A stretch of 64,000 nucleotides of DNA, taken from positions 429,501-493,500 of the forward strand of contig NZ_JAUMKD010000002.1 in the NCBI RefSeq assembly GCF_030519475.1. Reading direction: 5' to 3'. Position numbers and translations under genes: made by a program. The notes below the pieces were generated by a model, which did no database searches, was not told the DNA's origin, and worked only from the letters and a program-made list of their open reading frames with translations. The first letter of the stretch is position 1. Every line of letters begins with the position of its first letter. Origin of the DNA: Micromonospora sp. C28SCA-DRY-2 (lineage in GTDB: Bacteria; Actinomycetota; Actinomycetes; Mycobacteriales; Micromonosporaceae). Positions 52,897 to 61,823 of the stretch are shown one piece after another.

Positions 52897-53673
52897 ATGG
52901 TGATCCGGATCGCCGCCGTGGGCGACGTGCATCTGGACGAGGACGTGGTCGGCCGGTTCCGGCCGGCCCTGGAGGAACTGCCCGAGCACGCCGACGCGCT
53001 GCTGCTCGCCGGGGACCTGACCCGGCACGGGACCGAGTCGGAGGCGCGCTGCGTGGCCCAGGAGTTCGGTGGACTCGGCGTGCCGGTGGTGACCGTGCTC
53101 GGCAACCACGACCACCAGTGCGACCAGGTGCCGCAGGTGGTGCGGGTGCTGGAGGACGCCGGCATCACGGTGCTGGAGGGCAACGGCGTGGTGCTGGAGT
53201 GCGCCGGGGGCCGGCTCGGCATCGCCGGGGTGAAGGGGTTCGGCGGCGGGTTCGCCGGGCGCTGCGCCAGCGACTTCGGCGAGCCGGAGATGAAGTCGTT
53301 CGTCCGGACCACGACCGACAGCGCCGACCGGCTGGCCGAGGCGCTGCGTTCGCTCGACTGCGACGTGCTGGTGGCGCTCACCCACTACTCGCCGGTGCCG
53401 GACACGCTGGCCGGCGAGCCGCTGGAGATCTACCCCTTCCTGGGGGCGTACCAGCTGGGGCAGGCGATCGACTCGGCGCCGACCGCGCTCGCCCTGCACG
53501 GGCACGCACACGCGGGCACCGAGCGCGGCACCACCCCGGGCGGGGTGCGGGTCCGCAACGTCGCCCACCCGGTCATCAAGCAGGCCTACAGCGTGTTCCA
53601 CCTGGGCGACCACCTCGATCAACACCAGGTTTCCCGGATCGGAAGCTCGGGTATGGAGCGGTCATGGAGCTGA
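52897..53673 (+). CDS. Calcineurin-like metallophosphoesterase
   Basis: A 258-residue metallophosphoesterase. The five motifs are AAVGDVHLDE, LLLAGDLTRHG, VTVLGNHDHQ, ALTHYSPVP and ALHGHAHAG, giving a full two-metal site. Acts on a phosphoester of unknown nature. ATG behind GAGGGAGG, ten bases after the BON gene stop; its last codons overlap the next small gene. Confidence 0.94.
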   Translation: MVIRIAAVGDVHLDEDVVGRFRPALEELPEHADALLLAGDLTRHGTESEARCVAQEFGGLGVPVVTVLGNHDHQCDQVPQVVRVLEDAGITVLEGNGVVLECAGGRLGIAGVKGFGGGFAGRCASDFGEPEMKSFVRTTTDSADRLAEALRSLDCDVLVALTHYSPVPDTLAGEPLEIYPFLGAYQLGQAIDSAPTALALHGHAHAGTERGTTPGGVRVRNVAHPVIKQAYSVFHLGDHLDQHQVSRIGSSGMERSWS

Positions 53674-53807
53674 TTCTCTGGATTCTCGCAGTCGTACTCG
53701 TGGTCGCCGGCATCCTGGCACTGTTCCGCCGGCAGATCCTGTGGGGCATCGTCCTCATCGTGGTCGGGCTGTTGGTGGGCCCGGGTGGGGTCAGCATCTT
53801 CAATTGA
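53664..53807 (+). CDS. GPGG-motif small membrane protein
   Basis: A 47-residue protein with two membrane helices (MELILWILAVVLVVAGILALF and WGIVLIVVGLLVG) and the C-terminal GPGGVSIF tag that defines this small actinobacterial family. It overlaps the metallophosphoesterase by ten bases, so it is the last gene of a four-gene operon. Function unknown. Confidence 0.85.
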   Translation: MELILWILAVVLVVAGILALFRRQILWGIVLIVVGLLVGPGGVSIFN

Positions 53808-53832
53808 CCTCGCCGTCGTACGCACCCGGACC

Positions 53833-53898
53833 CGCCGGGGTCGTCGCGGCCGGAGCTCCGTCCTCCCGACAGGAGCACCGGACGTGACGACCCCGGCG
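53833..53898 (+). other. Structured RNA/terminator region before tspO
   Basis: Thirteen-base perfect arms CGCCGGGGTCGTC / GACGACCCCGGCG (53833-53845, 53886-53898) enclose smaller hairpins including CGGAGCTCCG. It probably ends the upstream operon. Confidence 0.5.
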
Positions 53899-53947
53899 TT
53901 TCGCCTTCGAGCCCGGTCGGGGAGGTTTGTCCCCCCGCTTCGGGGGT

Positions 53948-53970
53948 GATATCTCGGCCATGGAGATATC
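53948..53970. promoter_or_regulatory. Operator-like palindrome over the tspO start
   Basis: GATATCTC-GGCCATG-GAGATATC: 8-base perfect arms with the start ATG in the centre. TGATAT seven bases before the ATG is a possible -10 inside the left arm. Confidence 0.5.
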
Positions 53971-54448
53971 GGAGCGCGCCCGGCACGGCACCCGGCAGTG
54001 GTGGGCCCTGCTCGGGTTCGCCGCGGCGGTCTTCGTCGCGGCGGCGATCGGCGGGCTGGGCGTCCGCGGCACCGGCGCGGAGTACGCCGCCCTCGAACAG
54101 CCCGCCTGGGCGCCGCCGTCGTGGCTCTTCGGGCCGGTCTGGACCCTGCTGTACGTGCTGATCGCGCTGGCCGGCTGGCTGGTCTGGCGACGGGTCGGCA
54201 ACGGCGCGGCGCTCATCGCCTGGGCCGTGCAGCTGGTGCTGAACGCGGTCTGGACCCCGCTCTTCTTCGGCGCCGGCCGGTACGGGCTGGCGTTCGCCGA
54301 GATCGTGCTGCTCTGGCTGGCCATCGGGGCGACGGTCGTGCTCTTCGACCGGGTCTGGCGGCCGGCCGCGGTGCTGCTGCTGCCGTACTGGGCCTGGGTC
54401 ACCTTCGCCGCCGCGCTCAACTTCGCCATCTGGCGGCTGAACAGCTGA
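53960..54448 (+). CDS. tspO: TspO/MBR family protein
   Basis: A 162-residue protein with five membrane helices. YAALEQPAWAPPSWLFGPVWTLLYVLIALAGWLVWR and QLVLNAVWTPLFFGAGRYGLAFAEIVLLW are the TspO signatures (Pro- and Trp-rich ligand pocket). It binds porphyrins and helps adapt to oxidative or light stress. ATG 53960 is supported by the palindrome/-10 arrangement; an upstream ATG at 53927 is less likely. Confidence 0.94.
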   Translation: MEISERARHGTRQWWALLGFAAAVFVAAAIGGLGVRGTGAEYAALEQPAWAPPSWLFGPVWTLLYVLIALAGWLVWRRVGNGAALIAWAVQLVLNAVWTPLFFGAGRYGLAFAEIVLLWLAIGATVVLFDRVWRPAAVLLLPYWAWVTFAAALNFAIWRLNS

Positions 54449-54482
54449 GCGGCGGGACCCCGCGGGCGCGGGATCCCGCCGC
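54449..54482. terminator. Bidirectional terminator
   Basis: Sixteen-base stem with one mismatch (54449-54464 / 54467-54482) between convergent tspO and M23 genes. Confidence 0.65.
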
Positions 54483-54487
54483 CGGGA

Positions 54488-55261
54488 TCAGCAGCGCGGC
54501 ACGTTCGGGATGTAGCCGTCGTGGCCGGTGTAGACGTAGGCGTCGCTGATGAACCGGTCGGTGCCGATCCGGTCCCAGATCGTGCTGGTGCCGTACGTGC
54601 CGGTGACGCTGGTGCCGCTGGTCTGGCAGTAGATCGTCACCTGGGCGCCGTCGGCGACGGTGCCGACCGCCGCGTAGCCGGTGCCCGGGCCGGAGCGCAC
54701 GGTGAGCGCGGTGCCGCTGGTGTTCACCGTGCCGGAGCCGGTGGAGCTGCCGCAGCCGTTGTCACTGGTGTAGTTCTTGGTGCCCCAGTAGAGCGCCAGC
54801 GCCCCGTTGAAGCGGACCTGGATGTCGCTGCCGTTCAGCCGCTGCTCGTAGTGCAGGTGCGGGCCGGTGGAGCCACCGGTGCTGCCGACCCAGCCGATCA
54901 CCTTGCCGTAGCCGACGCTCTGCCCGACCGAGACGTTGAAGCCGTTCAGGTGGGCGTAGTACGTGTGGTACCCGCCGGCGTGGCTGATCCGCACGTACTT
55001 GCCGTAGCTCGTCCCGCCGAGGTCGGTGACCCGGTCGACGGTGCCGGGGGCACTCGCCACCACCGGGTCGCCGAGGTCGTCGGTGCGGTTGAAGTCGACG
55101 GCGTACGCGGGGCTGTGGTTGGTCCGGGTCTGCCCGGACCAGGTCTGCCCGCAGGGGAACGGGACCTTGAACGTCGGGGCGGCCATCGCCGGGGCCGCCG
55201 GCAGGGTGATCCCCACCACGAGCAGGCCGGCAGCGATCAGGCCGAACCACCGCTTACCCAT
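54488..55261 (-). CDS. Secreted M23 peptidase with SH3-like domain
   Basis: A 257-residue secreted zinc endopeptidase. It has a signal peptide (residues 1-27, cleavage AMA-AP), an M23 domain with zinc ligands in HSPAYAVDFNR (HxxxxxxxD) and GPHLHYEQ (HxH), then a C-terminal bacterial SH3 domain (TALTVRSGPGTGYAAVGTV). It cuts glycine- or alanine-type cross-bridges in peptidoglycan. ATG behind GGAGGTG. Confidence 0.93.
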   Translation of the reverse strand: MGKRWFGLIAAGLLVVGITLPAAPAMAAPTFKVPFPCGQTWSGQTRTNHSPAYAVDFNRTDDLGDPVVASAPGTVDRVTDLGGTSYGKYVRISHAGGYHTYYAHLNGFNVSVGQSVGYGKVIGWVGSTGGSTGPHLHYEQRLNGSDIQVRFNGALALYWGTKNYTSDNGCGSSTGSGTVNTSGTALTVRSGPGTGYAAVGTVADGAQVTIYCQTSGTSVTGTYGTSTIWDRIGTDRFISDAYVYTGHDGYIPNVPRC

Positions 55262-55428
55262 CCAGCACCTCCAATGTCGAAATCCTTCGATCACCTGCCC
55301 CCAGCCTGACAGAAATCGCCATCGATCGAAAGAGGTGAAAATGCAGGATGGGAGCGCGCCCATCGGGAGGCGAGCGGGTTTCCGGATTGTTACTCGGTCG
55401 TGTCCGGCGGGGGCTGGACCGGACCAGA

Positions 55429-55442
55429 TGCAAGCGCTTACA
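55429..55442. promoter_or_regulatory. LacI-type operator
   Basis: TGCAAGCGCTTACA, a near-perfect palindrome around AAGCGCTT, the form bound by MalR/CcpA-type LacI proteins. It is 69 bases before the sugar-binding protein gene. Confidence 0.6.
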
Positions 55443-55510
55443 TGTGGGGACGCCCATCGGACCGGCGCCAGGTCACGCCCGTGGCCGCGCCGGCAAGGAA
55501 GGAGGACGGC

Positions 55511-56860
55511 ATGGCGGTCTTTGCCAGACCACGCCAGGCCTTCGTAATCGCCGGCGTACTGGGGCTGGCGCTCAGCGCCACCGCCTGCGGCACCGGCGGC
55601 GACGACGACAAGAGCAGCAACGCGGGCTCCGCGGAGTGTGCCGCATACGAGAAGTACCAGGGCCACGAGGGCAAGAAGGTCACGATCTACTCGTCGATCC
55701 GGGACATCGAGGCCGACCGGCTGGAGCAGTCCTGGGAGCAGTTCACCGAGTGCACCGGGATCGAGATCGACCACGAGGGCAGCGGTGAGTTCGAGGCGCA
55801 GCTCGGCGTCCGGGTCGACGGTGGCAACGCCCCCGACCTGGCCTTCATCCCGCAGCCGGGTCTGCTGAAGCGCTTCGCCGACCAGGGCAAGCTCAAGCCG
55901 GCCGGCGCCGACACCAAGGCGATGGCCGAGCAGAACTACCCGGCCGACTGGCTGAAGTACTCCACCGTGAACGGCACCTTCTACGGCGCCCCGCTCGGCT
56001 CGAACGTCAAGTCGTTCGTGTGGTACTCGCCGAAGATGTTCAAGGAGAAGGGCTGGACCGTCCCGACCAGCTGGGACGACCTGATCAAGCTCAGCGACAC
56101 GATCGCCGCGAGCGGCACCAAGCCGTGGTGCGCCGGCATCGAGTCCGGTGACGCGACCGGCTGGCCGGCCACCGACTGGATCGAAGACCTGATGCTGCGG
56201 ACGCAGACCCCCGAGGTCTACGACCAGTGGACCACCCACGGCATCCCGTTCAACGACCCGAAGGTCGCCGAGGCGCTGAACCGGGCCGGCCAGATCCTCA
56301 AGAACGAGAAGTACGTCAACGGCGGCTTCGGCGGCGTGAAGAGCATCGCCACCACCTCCTTCCAGGAGGCCGGCGTGCCGATCACCACCGGCAAGTGCGC
56401 GCTGCACCGGCAGGCGTCGTTCTACGCCAACCAGTGGCCCGAGGGCACCAAGGTGGCCGAGGACGGCGACGTCTTCGCCTTCTACTTCCCGGCCATCGAC
56501 CCGTCGAAGGGCAAGCCGGTGCTGGGCGGCGGCGAGTTCGTCGCGGCCTTCGCCGACCGCCCCGAGGTGCAGGCGGTGCAGACCTACCTCGCCTCCGGCG
56601 AGCACGCGAACAGCCGGGCCAAGATCGGCGACTGGGTGTCGGCGAACAACAAGCTCGACCTGGCCAACGTCGCCAACCCGATCGACAAGCTCTCCGTCCA
56701 GATCCTCCAGGACAAGAGCACCGTCTTCCGGTTCGACGGTTCCGACCTGATGCCGGCCGCGGTCGGCGCCGGGACCTTCTGGAAGGGCATGGTCGACTGG
56801 GTGAACGGCAAGGACACCGCGGCGGTGCTCCAGGGCATCGAGAGCAACTGGCCGAAGTGA
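55511..56860 (+). CDS. Extracellular sugar-binding lipoprotein (alpha-glucoside type)
   Basis: A 449-residue family 1 solute-binding protein. A lipoprotein signal peptide with lipobox LSATAC (Cys near residue 26) anchors it to the membrane face. Typical blocks are VTIYSSIRDIEADRLEQSW, APDLAFIPQPGLL, GWTVPTSWDDLIKLSD and WCAGIESGDATGWPATDWIED. It delivers maltose or another alpha-glucoside to the permeases downstream. ATG behind AGGAGG; a LacI-type operator lies upstream. Confidence 0.93.
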   Translation: MAVFARPRQAFVIAGVLGLALSATACGTGGDDDKSSNAGSAECAAYEKYQGHEGKKVTIYSSIRDIEADRLEQSWEQFTECTGIEIDHEGSGEFEAQLGVRVDGGNAPDLAFIPQPGLLKRFADQGKLKPAGADTKAMAEQNYPADWLKYSTVNGTFYGAPLGSNVKSFVWYSPKMFKEKGWTVPTSWDDLIKLSDTIAASGTKPWCAGIESGDATGWPATDWIEDLMLRTQTPEVYDQWTTHGIPFNDPKVAEALNRAGQILKNEKYVNGGFGGVKSIATTSFQEAGVPITTGKCALHRQASFYANQWPEGTKVAEDGDVFAFYFPAIDPSKGKPVLGGGEFVAAFADRPEVQAVQTYLASGEHANSRAKIGDWVSANNKLDLANVANPIDKLSVQILQDKSTVFRFDGSDLMPAAVGAGTFWKGMVDWVNGKDTAAVLQGIESNWPK

Positions 56861-56871
56861 CCTGAGACGGT

Positions 56872-56899
56872 GGGCCGGCCCGTGACCGCGGGCCGGCCC
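56872..56899 (+). other. Intra-operon hairpin after the binding-protein gene
   Basis: Two copies of GGGCCGGCCC (56872-56881, 56890-56899) form a 10-base stem. Such hairpins usually stabilise the upstream mRNA and raise the binding protein over the permeases. Confidence 0.55.
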
Positions 56900-56930
56900 G
56901 CCTGCTTCGCGGACACCCCTGGGAGGGTTG

Positions 56931-57980
56931 ATGAACTTCGACTTCGCCGACGAGTCGCCGAAGCTGATGATGTTGCTCTGGGGACTGGTCGCCTTCGTCG
57001 CGGTGGTCGGTGGCCTGCTCCTGCTGCTCGACGTGGTGCCGTCCTGGTTCGCCCGGCGCCGCGAGGCCCAGCTGATCGCCGCCTCGGCCAGCGGCGCCCC
57101 GCTCCCCCGCCGCACCAAGCCCCGTGAGGGCCTCTTCGCGCTCTTCTTCCTGCTGCCGACGGTGCTGCTGCTCATCGTCGGCCTGGTCGTCCCGGCGATC
57201 CGCACCACGCTGCTGTCGTTCATGGACGGCAACAGCCAGAACTGGGTCGGCCTGGACAACTACGTCTGGATGTTCACCGAGAACTCGATCGTCCGGGTAC
57301 TGCTGAACACCCTGGTCTGGGTGCTCCTGGTGCCCCTGGTGGCCACCGCGATCGGCCTGCTCTACGCGGTCATGGTGGACCGGGCCCGGTTCGAGGCGCT
57401 GGCGAAGTCGCTCATCTTCATGCCGATGGCGATCTCGTTCGTCGGCGCCAGCATCATCTGGAAGTTCGTCTACGCCTACCGCGGCGACGAGCAGGAGCAG
57501 ATCGGCCTGCTCAACCAGATCGTGGTCAGCCTGGGTGGCGAGCCGAAGCAGTGGCTGCTCGACTCGCCGCTGAACACCCTGCTGCTGATCGTGATCATGG
57601 TGTGGATCCAGGCCGGCTTCGCCATGGTGGTGCTCTCCGCCGCGATCAAGGCGATCCCGGCGGACATCGTGGAGGCCGCCCGGCTCGACGGGGTCAGCCC
57701 CTGGCAGATGTTCTGGCAGATCACCCTGCCGAGCATCCGGCCGGCGCTGATCGTCGTGGTGGTCACCCTCTCCATCGCCACGCTGAAGGTCTTCGACATC
57801 GTCCGGACCTCCACCAACGGCAACTACGACACCAGCGTGATCGCCAACGAGATGTACAACCAGGCGTTCCGGTACGGCCAGAACGGGCAGGGCTCCGCGC
57901 TGGCGGTCTTCCTCTTCGTCCTGGTCATCCCGATCGTGATCTACCAGATCCGCAACCTGCGTCAGCAGCGGGAGGGCTGA
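56931..57980 (+). CDS. Sugar ABC permease (MalF-like)
   Basis: A 349-residue permease. After a long N-terminal helix and a 30-residue loop come six membrane helices and the EAA loop EAARLDGVSPWQMFWQITLPSIRP that contacts the ATPase. The pattern fits AglF/MalF. ATG 56931 behind GGGAGGG. Pairs with the MalG-like gene one base downstream. Confidence 0.92.
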   Translation: MNFDFADESPKLMMLLWGLVAFVAVVGGLLLLLDVVPSWFARRREAQLIAASASGAPLPRRTKPREGLFALFFLLPTVLLLIVGLVVPAIRTTLLSFMDGNSQNWVGLDNYVWMFTENSIVRVLLNTLVWVLLVPLVATAIGLLYAVMVDRARFEALAKSLIFMPMAISFVGASIIWKFVYAYRGDEQEQIGLLNQIVVSLGGEPKQWLLDSPLNTLLLIVIMVWIQAGFAMVVLSAAIKAIPADIVEAARLDGVSPWQMFWQITLPSIRPALIVVVVTLSIATLKVFDIVRTSTNGNYDTSVIANEMYNQAFRYGQNGQGSALAVFLFVLVIPIVIYQIRNLRQQREG

Positions 57981-57981
57981 G

Positions 57982-58947
57982 ATGACCACCACCACGCCCA
58001 CGCTCGCCACCGGCACGCAGGCGACCGACCAGCCGAAGACCCGGGTCGCCCGGGTACGCAAGCGGTTGAACAGCCGTACCGCCACCCTGGTCTCGATCGT
58101 CATCGCGCTGGTCTGGACCATCCCGACCTTCGGCCTGTTCATCTCCTCGTTCCGGCCCGAGGACCAGATCAAGACCACCGGCTGGTGGACCTTCTTCACC
58201 AACCCCCAGTTCACCCTGGAGAACTACCAGGAGGTGCTGTTCGGGCGGTCCTCGTCGTCCGGGCAGTTGGCCAGCTACTTCATCAACTCGCTGGCGATCA
58301 CCATCCCGTCGGTGCTGTTCCCGCTCGCCTTCGCGGCCCTGGCCGCGTACGCGCTGGCGTGGATCAACTTCCGCGGCCGGGACTGGGTCTACATCGCGAT
58401 CTTCGCGATGCAGATCGTGCCGCTGCAGATGGCCCTGGTGCCGCTGCTCAGCTTCTTCTCCAACGGGGTGACCCTGGCCGGGGTGACCCTGCTGCCGGCC
58501 TGGGACCTCGACGGTGCGCAGAAGTTCGCCCAGGTGTGGTTCGCGCACACCTGCTTCGCGCTCCCGTTCGCCGTGTTCCTGCTGCACAACTTCATCTCGC
58601 AGCTACCGCGGGACCTGATGGAGGCGGCCCGGGTCGACGGGGCCACCCACCCCAAGATCTTCCGCACCATCGTCCTGCCGCTGATCACCCCGGCGCTGGC
58701 CGCGTTCGGCATCTTCCAGTTCCTCTGGGTCTGGAACGACCTGCTGGTCGCGCTGATCTTCGCCGGTGGCGGCGACGAGACCGCCCCGCTCACCGTCCGG
58801 CTGGCCGAGCTGGCCGGCACCCGGGGCAACGAGTGGCAGCGGTTGACCGCCGGTGCGTTCGTCTCGATCGTCGTACCGCTGCTGGTGTTCCTCTCCCTGC
58901 AGCGCTACTTCGTGCGAGGCCTGCTCGCCGGCAGCGTCAAGGGCTGA
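57982..58947 (+). CDS. Sugar ABC permease (MalG-like)
   Basis: A 321-residue permease with six helices and the EAA loop EAARVDGATHPKIFRTIVLPLITP. N-terminal 40 residues are basic and cytoplasmic. Together with the previous protein it forms the membrane channel. No ABC ATPase gene follows, so a shared MsiK-type ATPase elsewhere is expected. Confidence 0.93.
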   Translation: MTTTTPTLATGTQATDQPKTRVARVRKRLNSRTATLVSIVIALVWTIPTFGLFISSFRPEDQIKTTGWWTFFTNPQFTLENYQEVLFGRSSSSGQLASYFINSLAITIPSVLFPLAFAALAAYALAWINFRGRDWVYIAIFAMQIVPLQMALVPLLSFFSNGVTLAGVTLLPAWDLDGAQKFAQVWFAHTCFALPFAVFLLHNFISQLPRDLMEAARVDGATHPKIFRTIVLPLITPALAAFGIFQFLWVWNDLLVALIFAGGGDETAPLTVRLAELAGTRGNEWQRLTAGAFVSIVVPLLVFLSLQRYFVRGLLAGSVKG

Positions 58948-58956
58948 CCCGCAGCT

Positions 58957-58986
58957 CCGCCGCCGCCGGGCGACCGGCGGCGGCGG
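58957..58986 (+). terminator. Hairpin with GCGA tetraloop
   Basis: Thirteen-base stem (58957-58969 / 58974-58986) closing on GCGA, between the permease gene and the LacI regulator. May only partly terminate. Confidence 0.5.
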
Positions 58987-59009
58987 GCGGGGGGTGGGAG
59001 CGCGGAACC

Positions 59010-60059
59010 GTGACGAAGATTGATGATGTCGCCCGGTTGGCCGGGGTCTCCACGGCCACCGTCTCGCGGGCGCTGCGGGGCCTGCCGACGGTCTCGGCGG
59101 CCACCCGCCGCCGGGTGCTGGCCGCCGCCGAGCAGCTGGAGTACGCCGTCTCCCCCAGCGCCTCCCGGCTGGCCGGCGGCCGGACCGGAACCGTCGCCGT
59201 GGTGGTCCCCCGGATCACCCGGTGGTTCTTCGGCGTCGTCGTCGAGACCGTCGAGGAGTTCCTCCACCAGGCCGGCTACGACCTGCTGCTCTACAACCTC
59301 GGCGGGCGGGAGCGGATCCGCCAGCGGGTGCTGCGGACGGCCAACCTGCACAAGCGGGTGGACGGGATCATGCTGGTCGCCACCCCGCTGCGGGCCCCCG
59401 ACCTGACCGCCCTCGCCGCGCTGGACCTCCCCGGGGTGATCGTCAGCTCCGGCACCGGCGTGCCCGGCTGGCCGTGCGTCCGCATCGACGACGTGGCCGC
59501 CGCGCGGACCGCCACCCGGCACCTGCTCGACCTCGGCCACCGCCGGATCGCGCACATCTCCGGCGACCCCGACGACGAACTCGCCTTCACCACCCACCTG
59601 GACCGGCGCCGGGGCTACCAGGAGGCGTTGCGGGCGGCCGGGCTGCGCCCGGACCCGAGCCTGGACGTCGAGTCGCAGTTCACCATCGACGGCGGCACCC
59701 GGGCCGCCGAGGAGTTGCTGCGCCGGGGCGACCCGCCCACGGCGATCTTCGCGGCCTGCGACGAGATGGCCATGGGTGCCATGACGGCGCTGCGCGAGGC
59801 CGGGCTGCGGGTGCCGCAGGACGTGAGCGTGGTCGGCATCGACGACCACGACCTGGCCGGCGCGCTCGGGCTGACCACGATCGCGCAGCCCGCGGCGGAG
59901 CAGGCCCGGCTCGCCGCCCGGCTGCTGCTCGACCCGCTCGGCGGCCCGGTCCTCGATCCGCTCACCGCCCCGACCGGCGACGGCCCGCCGGGATTCCCGG
60001 TGATCCTGCCCACTCGGCTGGTCGTGCGCGAATCGACCGCCCCGCCCCGGGCACACTGA
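59010..60059 (+). CDS. LacI family regulator of alpha-glucoside use
   Basis: A 349-residue LacI-type repressor. N-terminal helix-turn-helix KIDDVARLAGVSTATVSRALRG; hinge helix SPSASRLAGG; periplasmic-binding-like effector domain ending RLVVRESTAP. It likely represses the transport genes via the AAGCGCTT palindrome at 55429 and is induced by an alpha-glucoside. GTG behind GGGAG. Confidence 0.93.
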   Translation: MTKIDDVARLAGVSTATVSRALRGLPTVSAATRRRVLAAAEQLEYAVSPSASRLAGGRTGTVAVVVPRITRWFFGVVVETVEEFLHQAGYDLLLYNLGGRERIRQRVLRTANLHKRVDGIMLVATPLRAPDLTALAALDLPGVIVSSGTGVPGWPCVRIDDVAAARTATRHLLDLGHRRIAHISGDPDDELAFTTHLDRRRGYQEALRAAGLRPDPSLDVESQFTIDGGTRAAEELLRRGDPPTAIFAACDEMAMGAMTALREAGLRVPQDVSVVGIDDHDLAGALGLTTIAQPAAEQARLAARLLLDPLGGPVLDPLTAPTGDGPPGFPVILPTRLVVRESTAPPRAH

Positions 60060-60127
60060 ACGGCAGCCGTCCCGCCCCGGCGGGCGTCCACCGCACCGAC
60101 GACCGGCTCGACGCACAGGAGAACGCC

Positions 60128-61792
60128 CTGAACAGCAACCCGACGCAGCAGGAATCGTCCACCCCCGGCTGGTGGACCGAGGCCGTCATCTACCAGGTCT
60201 ACCCGCGCTCCTTCGCCGACTCGGACGGGGACGGGATCGGCGACCTGCCGGGCATCACCGCCCGCCTCGACCACCTGGTCGAGCTGGGCGTGGACGCGCT
60301 CTGGCTGTCGCCGTTCTACCCGTCGCCGCAGGCCGACGCCGGGTACGACGTGGCCGACTACCGGGACGTGGACCCGCTCTTCGGCACGCTCGCCGACGCG
60401 GACAAGCTGATCGCCGAGGCGCACGCCCGGGGGCTGCGGGTGATCGTCGACCTGGTGCCCAACCACACCTCGTCGGCGCACCACTGGTTCGCCGCCGCGC
60501 TGGCGGCCGGGCCGGGCAGCCCGGAGCGCGACCGGTACGTCTTCCGCGACGGCCTCGGGCCGGACGGCGACCAGCCGCCGAACGACTGGCAGAGCGTCTT
60601 CGGCGGGCCGGCCTGGACCCGGGTCACCGAGGCCGACGGCCGCCCCGGCCAGTGGTACCTGCACCTGTTCGACACCGGGCAGCCGGACCTGAACTGGGAC
60701 AACCCGGAGGTGCGCGCCGAGTTCCTGGACGTGCTGCGGTTCTGGCTGGACCGCGGGGTGGACGGCTTCCGGGTCGACGTGGCGCACGGGCTGGTCAAGC
60801 AGGCCGACCTGGCGGACTGGCAGGAGCCCCAGGAGATCCTCTCCGGCAACGAGATCGACAAGCCGCGGCCGCCGATGTGGGACCAGGACGGCGTGCACGA
60901 GATCTACCGGGACTGGCGCCGGGTGCTGGACGGCTACCCGGGCGGGCGGATCCTGGTCGCCGAGGCCTGGGTCGAGCCGGCCGAGCGGCTGGCCCGCTAC
61001 GTCCGCCCGGACGAGATGCACCAGGCGTTCAACTTCGAGTACCTGCTCGCCGCCTGGACCGCGCCGGCCCAGTACGCGGTCATCACCCGGTCGCTGGAGG
61101 CCACCGACTCGGTGGGCGCCCCGACCACCTGGGTGCTCTCCAACCACGACGTGGTGCGGCACGCCTCCCGGCTCGGCCTGCCGGTCGGCGCGCCCCGGCC
61201 GAACGGCATCGGCATCGGCGACCCGCAACCGGACGCCGCGCTCGGCCTGCGCCGGGCCCGGGCGGCCACCCTGCTGATGCTCGCCCTGCCCGGCTCGGCG
61301 TACCTCTACCAGGGCGAGGAGCTGGGGCTGCCGGAGCACACCACGATGCCCGACGAGGCCCGGCAGGACCCGACCTGGGAGCGCAGCGGGCACACCCAGC
61401 GCGGTCGGGACGGCTGCCGGGTGCCGATCCCGTGGGAGGCCGACGCCCCGTCGTACGGCTTCGGGCCGACCGACGCCAGTTGGCTGCCGCAGCCGCCGAG
61501 CTGGGCCGAGTACGCGCTGGACCGCCAGCGCGGCGTCGGCGGCTCCACCTACGAGCTGTACCGCTCGGCGCTGCGGCTGCGGCGCGCGCACGGCCTGGGC
61601 CGGGGCACCCTGAGCTGGCTCGCCTCCGGCGACGAGGTGCTCTCCTTCCGCATCGCCGGGCTGAGGGTGCTGACCAACTTCGGCGACGCCCCGGTGCCGC
61701 TGCCGGCCGGCGGCGAGCTGGTGCTCGCCAGCGCGCCGCTGACCGAGGACGGCGCGGTCCCCACCGACGTCACGGTCTGGGTCCGCGACTGA
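60128..61792 (+). CDS. GH13 alpha-glucosidase, CTG start
   Basis: A 554-residue oligo-alpha-glucosidase of GH13. Visible: EAVIYQVYPRSFADSDGDGIGDL, catalytic nucleophile Asp in DGFRVDVAHG, acid Glu in ILVAEAWVEP, stabilising Asp in VLSNHDVVRH. Splits imported maltose or similar. No ATG/GTG/TTG precedes the domain in this frame; the start is taken as CTG 60128 behind AGGAGA at seven bases. Functions with the transport genes upstream. Confidence 0.93.
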   Translation: MNSNPTQQESSTPGWWTEAVIYQVYPRSFADSDGDGIGDLPGITARLDHLVELGVDALWLSPFYPSPQADAGYDVADYRDVDPLFGTLADADKLIAEAHARGLRVIVDLVPNHTSSAHHWFAAALAAGPGSPERDRYVFRDGLGPDGDQPPNDWQSVFGGPAWTRVTEADGRPGQWYLHLFDTGQPDLNWDNPEVRAEFLDVLRFWLDRGVDGFRVDVAHGLVKQADLADWQEPQEILSGNEIDKPRPPMWDQDGVHEIYRDWRRVLDGYPGGRILVAEAWVEPAERLARYVRPDEMHQAFNFEYLLAAWTAPAQYAVITRSLEATDSVGAPTTWVLSNHDVVRHASRLGLPVGAPRPNGIGIGDPQPDAALGLRRARAATLLMLALPGSAYLYQGEELGLPEHTTMPDEARQDPTWERSGHTQRGRDGCRVPIPWEADAPSYGFGPTDASWLPQPPSWAEYALDRQRGVGGSTYELYRSALRLRRAHGLGRGTLSWLASGDEVLSFRIAGLRVLTNFGDAPVPLPAGGELVLASAPLTEDGAVPTDVTVWVRD

Positions 61793-61823
61793 CCGGCGTC
61801 CCGGCAGCTCGGGACCGGGTGCT

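Noticed and set aside
54488..57259. A 923-codon minus-strand frame
   Set aside because: Only the C-terminal 257 codons (M23 peptidase) are real; the remainder is antisense to the sugar ABC genes.
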